Assembly (NCBI RefSeq): GCF_900143005.1
Contig: NZ_FRCS01000001.1
Span: forward strand, 992,001-1,056,000
DNA: 64,000 bases
Direction of reading: 5' to 3'
Source: Cryptosporangium aurantiacum
GTDB taxonomy: Bacteria > Actinomycetota > Actinomycetes > Mycobacteriales > Cryptosporangiaceae
How positions within the stretch are numbered: position 1 is the first letter of the stretch; each line of letters starts with the position of its first letter. This document shows positions 62,991 to 64,000 of this stretch, one piece after another. Below the pieces are notes generated by a model that worked only from the letters and a program-made list of their open reading frames with translations, was not told the origin of the DNA and did no database searches. Both the position numbers and the translations under genes were made by a program.

Positions 62991-63737
62991 ATGGGCGCAC
63001 CGACGGTCACCGAGGTCGCGGCGGGCGTGCACTTCGTCGAGGGTGATGCGGTCAACTGGGTGGTGCTGACCGACGGCGACGCGCTCACGCTGATCGACGC
63101 CGGGTACCCCGCCGACGTCGACGCGGTGCGCCAGTCGCTCGACCTGATCGGCTGCCGGCCCGACCAGATCGCCGCCGTGCTGATCACCCACGGGCACGTC
63201 GACCACATCGGTTCGCTGCCCGCGCTGCTCAACGGATCAACGCCGGTCTACCTGTCGCAGCCCGAGGTCCGGCACGTGCACGGCGAGTACCGCGAACAGG
63301 CCACCCCGATCGACGTCGTCCGCAACCTGCACCGGCCCGGTTACCTCGGCTGGTCGCTGTACCTGGCGCGGTCCGGCGCCCTGAAGCACGTCACGCTGCC
63401 GGCCGCGGCCCCCTTCCCGTCGGACGGGCCGCTGAACGTGCCCGGCCGGCCGATTCCGGTGCCGACGCCGGGCCACACCTCCGGTCACACCTGCTACCTG
63501 CTGCCGGACGCGGGCGTGATCCTCACCGGCGACACGCTGGTCACCGGCCATCCGACGTCCCGGATCGAGGGCCCGCAACTGCTGGCGCCGATCTTCCACC
63601 ACGACCGGCAGCGCACGGTGGAGGCGCTGGACACGCTCGAAGCGCTGGACGCCGACATCGTCCTGCCCGGCCACGGCCCGGTGTACCGCGGCTCGATCCG
63701 CGAGGCCGCCGCACAGGCTCGCGAGCGCGCGGCCTAG
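62991..63737 (+). CDS. MBL-fold metallo-hydrolase (second copy type)
   Basis: 248 residues from ATG 62991 with GGAGCGG upstream. LITHGHVDHIGSLPALL (HxHxDH), PVPTPGHTSGHTCYLLPDAG, LTGDTLVTGHP and VLPGHGPVYRGSIRE complete the metal site. Compact, without the C-terminal helical domain of the 16069 protein, so of a different subgroup. Substrate unknown. Overlaps the convergent gene by 4 bp. Confidence 0.88.
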   Translation: MGAPTVTEVAAGVHFVEGDAVNWVVLTDGDALTLIDAGYPADVDAVRQSLDLIGCRPDQIAAVLITHGHVDHIGSLPALLNGSTPVYLSQPEVRHVHGEYREQATPIDVVRNLHRPGYLGWSLYLARSGALKHVTLPAAAPFPSDGPLNVPGRPIPVPTPGHTSGHTCYLLPDAGVILTGDTLVTGHPTSRIEGPQLLAPIFHHDRQRTVEALDTLEALDADIVLPGHGPVYRGSIREAAAQARERAA

Positions 63738-64000
63738 CTTTTCCGGCGGCGGAGCAGGCCGCCACGCTTCTCCGGCGGCGGGTCCGGCGTGGGCGGCGCC
63801 GGCCGGGGAATCGTCGACGGGTCGCGCGGGGGGAGCCGGACCACGAGGTGCGGCGGTAGGCCGGCGCCGATGTGGTGCAGCAAGCCGGGGTCGGCCGCGA
63901 TCATCGTCGGTTCGACCGCGACCCGCATGCCGTCGTGCCCGACCAGTTGCCGACCGCCGTCCGGCCAGACCAGCATCGCGGCGCACTCCGTGTACCGGAC
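63734..64000 (-). CDS. C-terminal end of an unidentified protein (truncated by window edge)
   Basis: The frame is open to the right edge; 88 residues are visible. Readable segments: MLVWPDGGRQLVGHDGMRVA, EPTMIAADPGLLHHIGAGLP, then a Pro/Arg-rich tail ending RGGLLRRRKS. It is probably a longer protein. No family can be named. Confidence 0.5.
   Translation of the reverse strand, partial: VRYTECAAMLVWPDGGRQLVGHDGMRVAVEPTMIAADPGLLHHIGAGLPPHLVVRLPPRDPSTIPRPAPPTPDPPPEKRGGLLRRRKS

Overview
The window is a very GC-rich stretch with GTG/TTG starts, many 1-17 bp gene overlaps and mycothiol-era actinobacterial gene families (LacI, TetR, SorC and ROK regulators, DUF3558 lipoprotein, AA10 lytic polysaccharide monooxygenase, aerobic CO dehydrogenase). 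It is most likely the chromosome of a filamentous, soil-type actinomycete; a Cryptosporangium-like or Frankia-like relative is plausible, but the genus cannot be fixed from the sequence alone. No rRNA, tRNA, insertion sequence, phage or CRISPR array was recognised, so this looks like ordinary, if repeat-rich, chromosomal accessory territory.

Layout. 1-4.2 kb: the end of a TRAP-type (TAXI) transporter, an RpiB-like isomerase, an EamA exporter, a LysR regulator and an adenylate kinase paralogue. 4.2-11.3 kb: lipid/acyl-CoA metabolism (SDR, acyl-CoA ligase, two TetR regulators, two acyl-CoA dehydrogenases flanking a DUF2203 protein). 11.3-19.6 kb: an uncharacterised DUF6308-like gene, a glutathionyl-hydroquinone-reductase-like protein, a membrane-anchored chitin/cellulose-active LPMO with a divergent LacI regulator and a LacI-type operator, an MBL-fold hydrolase, three non-coding tandem-repeat arrays, and a double Myb/SANT-like HTH protein preceded by a 34-bp near-perfect palindrome. 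19.6-30 kb: a complete form I aerobic CO dehydrogenase operon on the minus strand (coxM-S-L-F-D-E-G) with a divergent LysR gene. CoxL carries the AYACSFR active-site loop of true CO dehydrogenases. Four consecutive accessory proteins (CoxF, D, E, G) carry low-complexity insertions, three of them clearly tandem repeats.

30-38.5 kb: a DrrAB-type ABC exporter with TetR, a DUF3558 lipoprotein, a class III extradiol dioxygenase with a divergent MarR gene and duplicated operators, a copper module (CopZ, CsoR, with a textbook CsoR operator), an intradiol dioxygenase-like protein, DUF2243 plus CtaG-type oxidase assembly protein, and a YedY-like Mo oxidoreductase. 38.6-47.8 kb: a PAS histidine kinase without an adjacent response regulator, an enoyl-reductase-like protein and three DHA2-type 14-TM multidrug transporters, one fused to a C-terminal winged-helix domain.

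47.9-62.5 kb: a large sugar-utilisation island. It starts with a XylFGH-like ABC transporter plus ROK regulator. A TIM-barrel sugar isomerase/epimerase follows on the opposite strand. Divergent from it is a tightly coupled operon of split transketolase (two subunits), FGGY kinase, DUF2291 protein and Rbs-like ABC transporter, followed by a SorC-family regulator. The gene set (isomerase, kinase, split transketolase) resembles known branched-pentose (apiose-type) routes and is the best candidate for an uncharacterised pathway here. A recurring GAATAGATATTC-like element sits at three starts in this island. The window closes with an RsbW-type ATPase, another MBL-fold hydrolase and a truncated gene.
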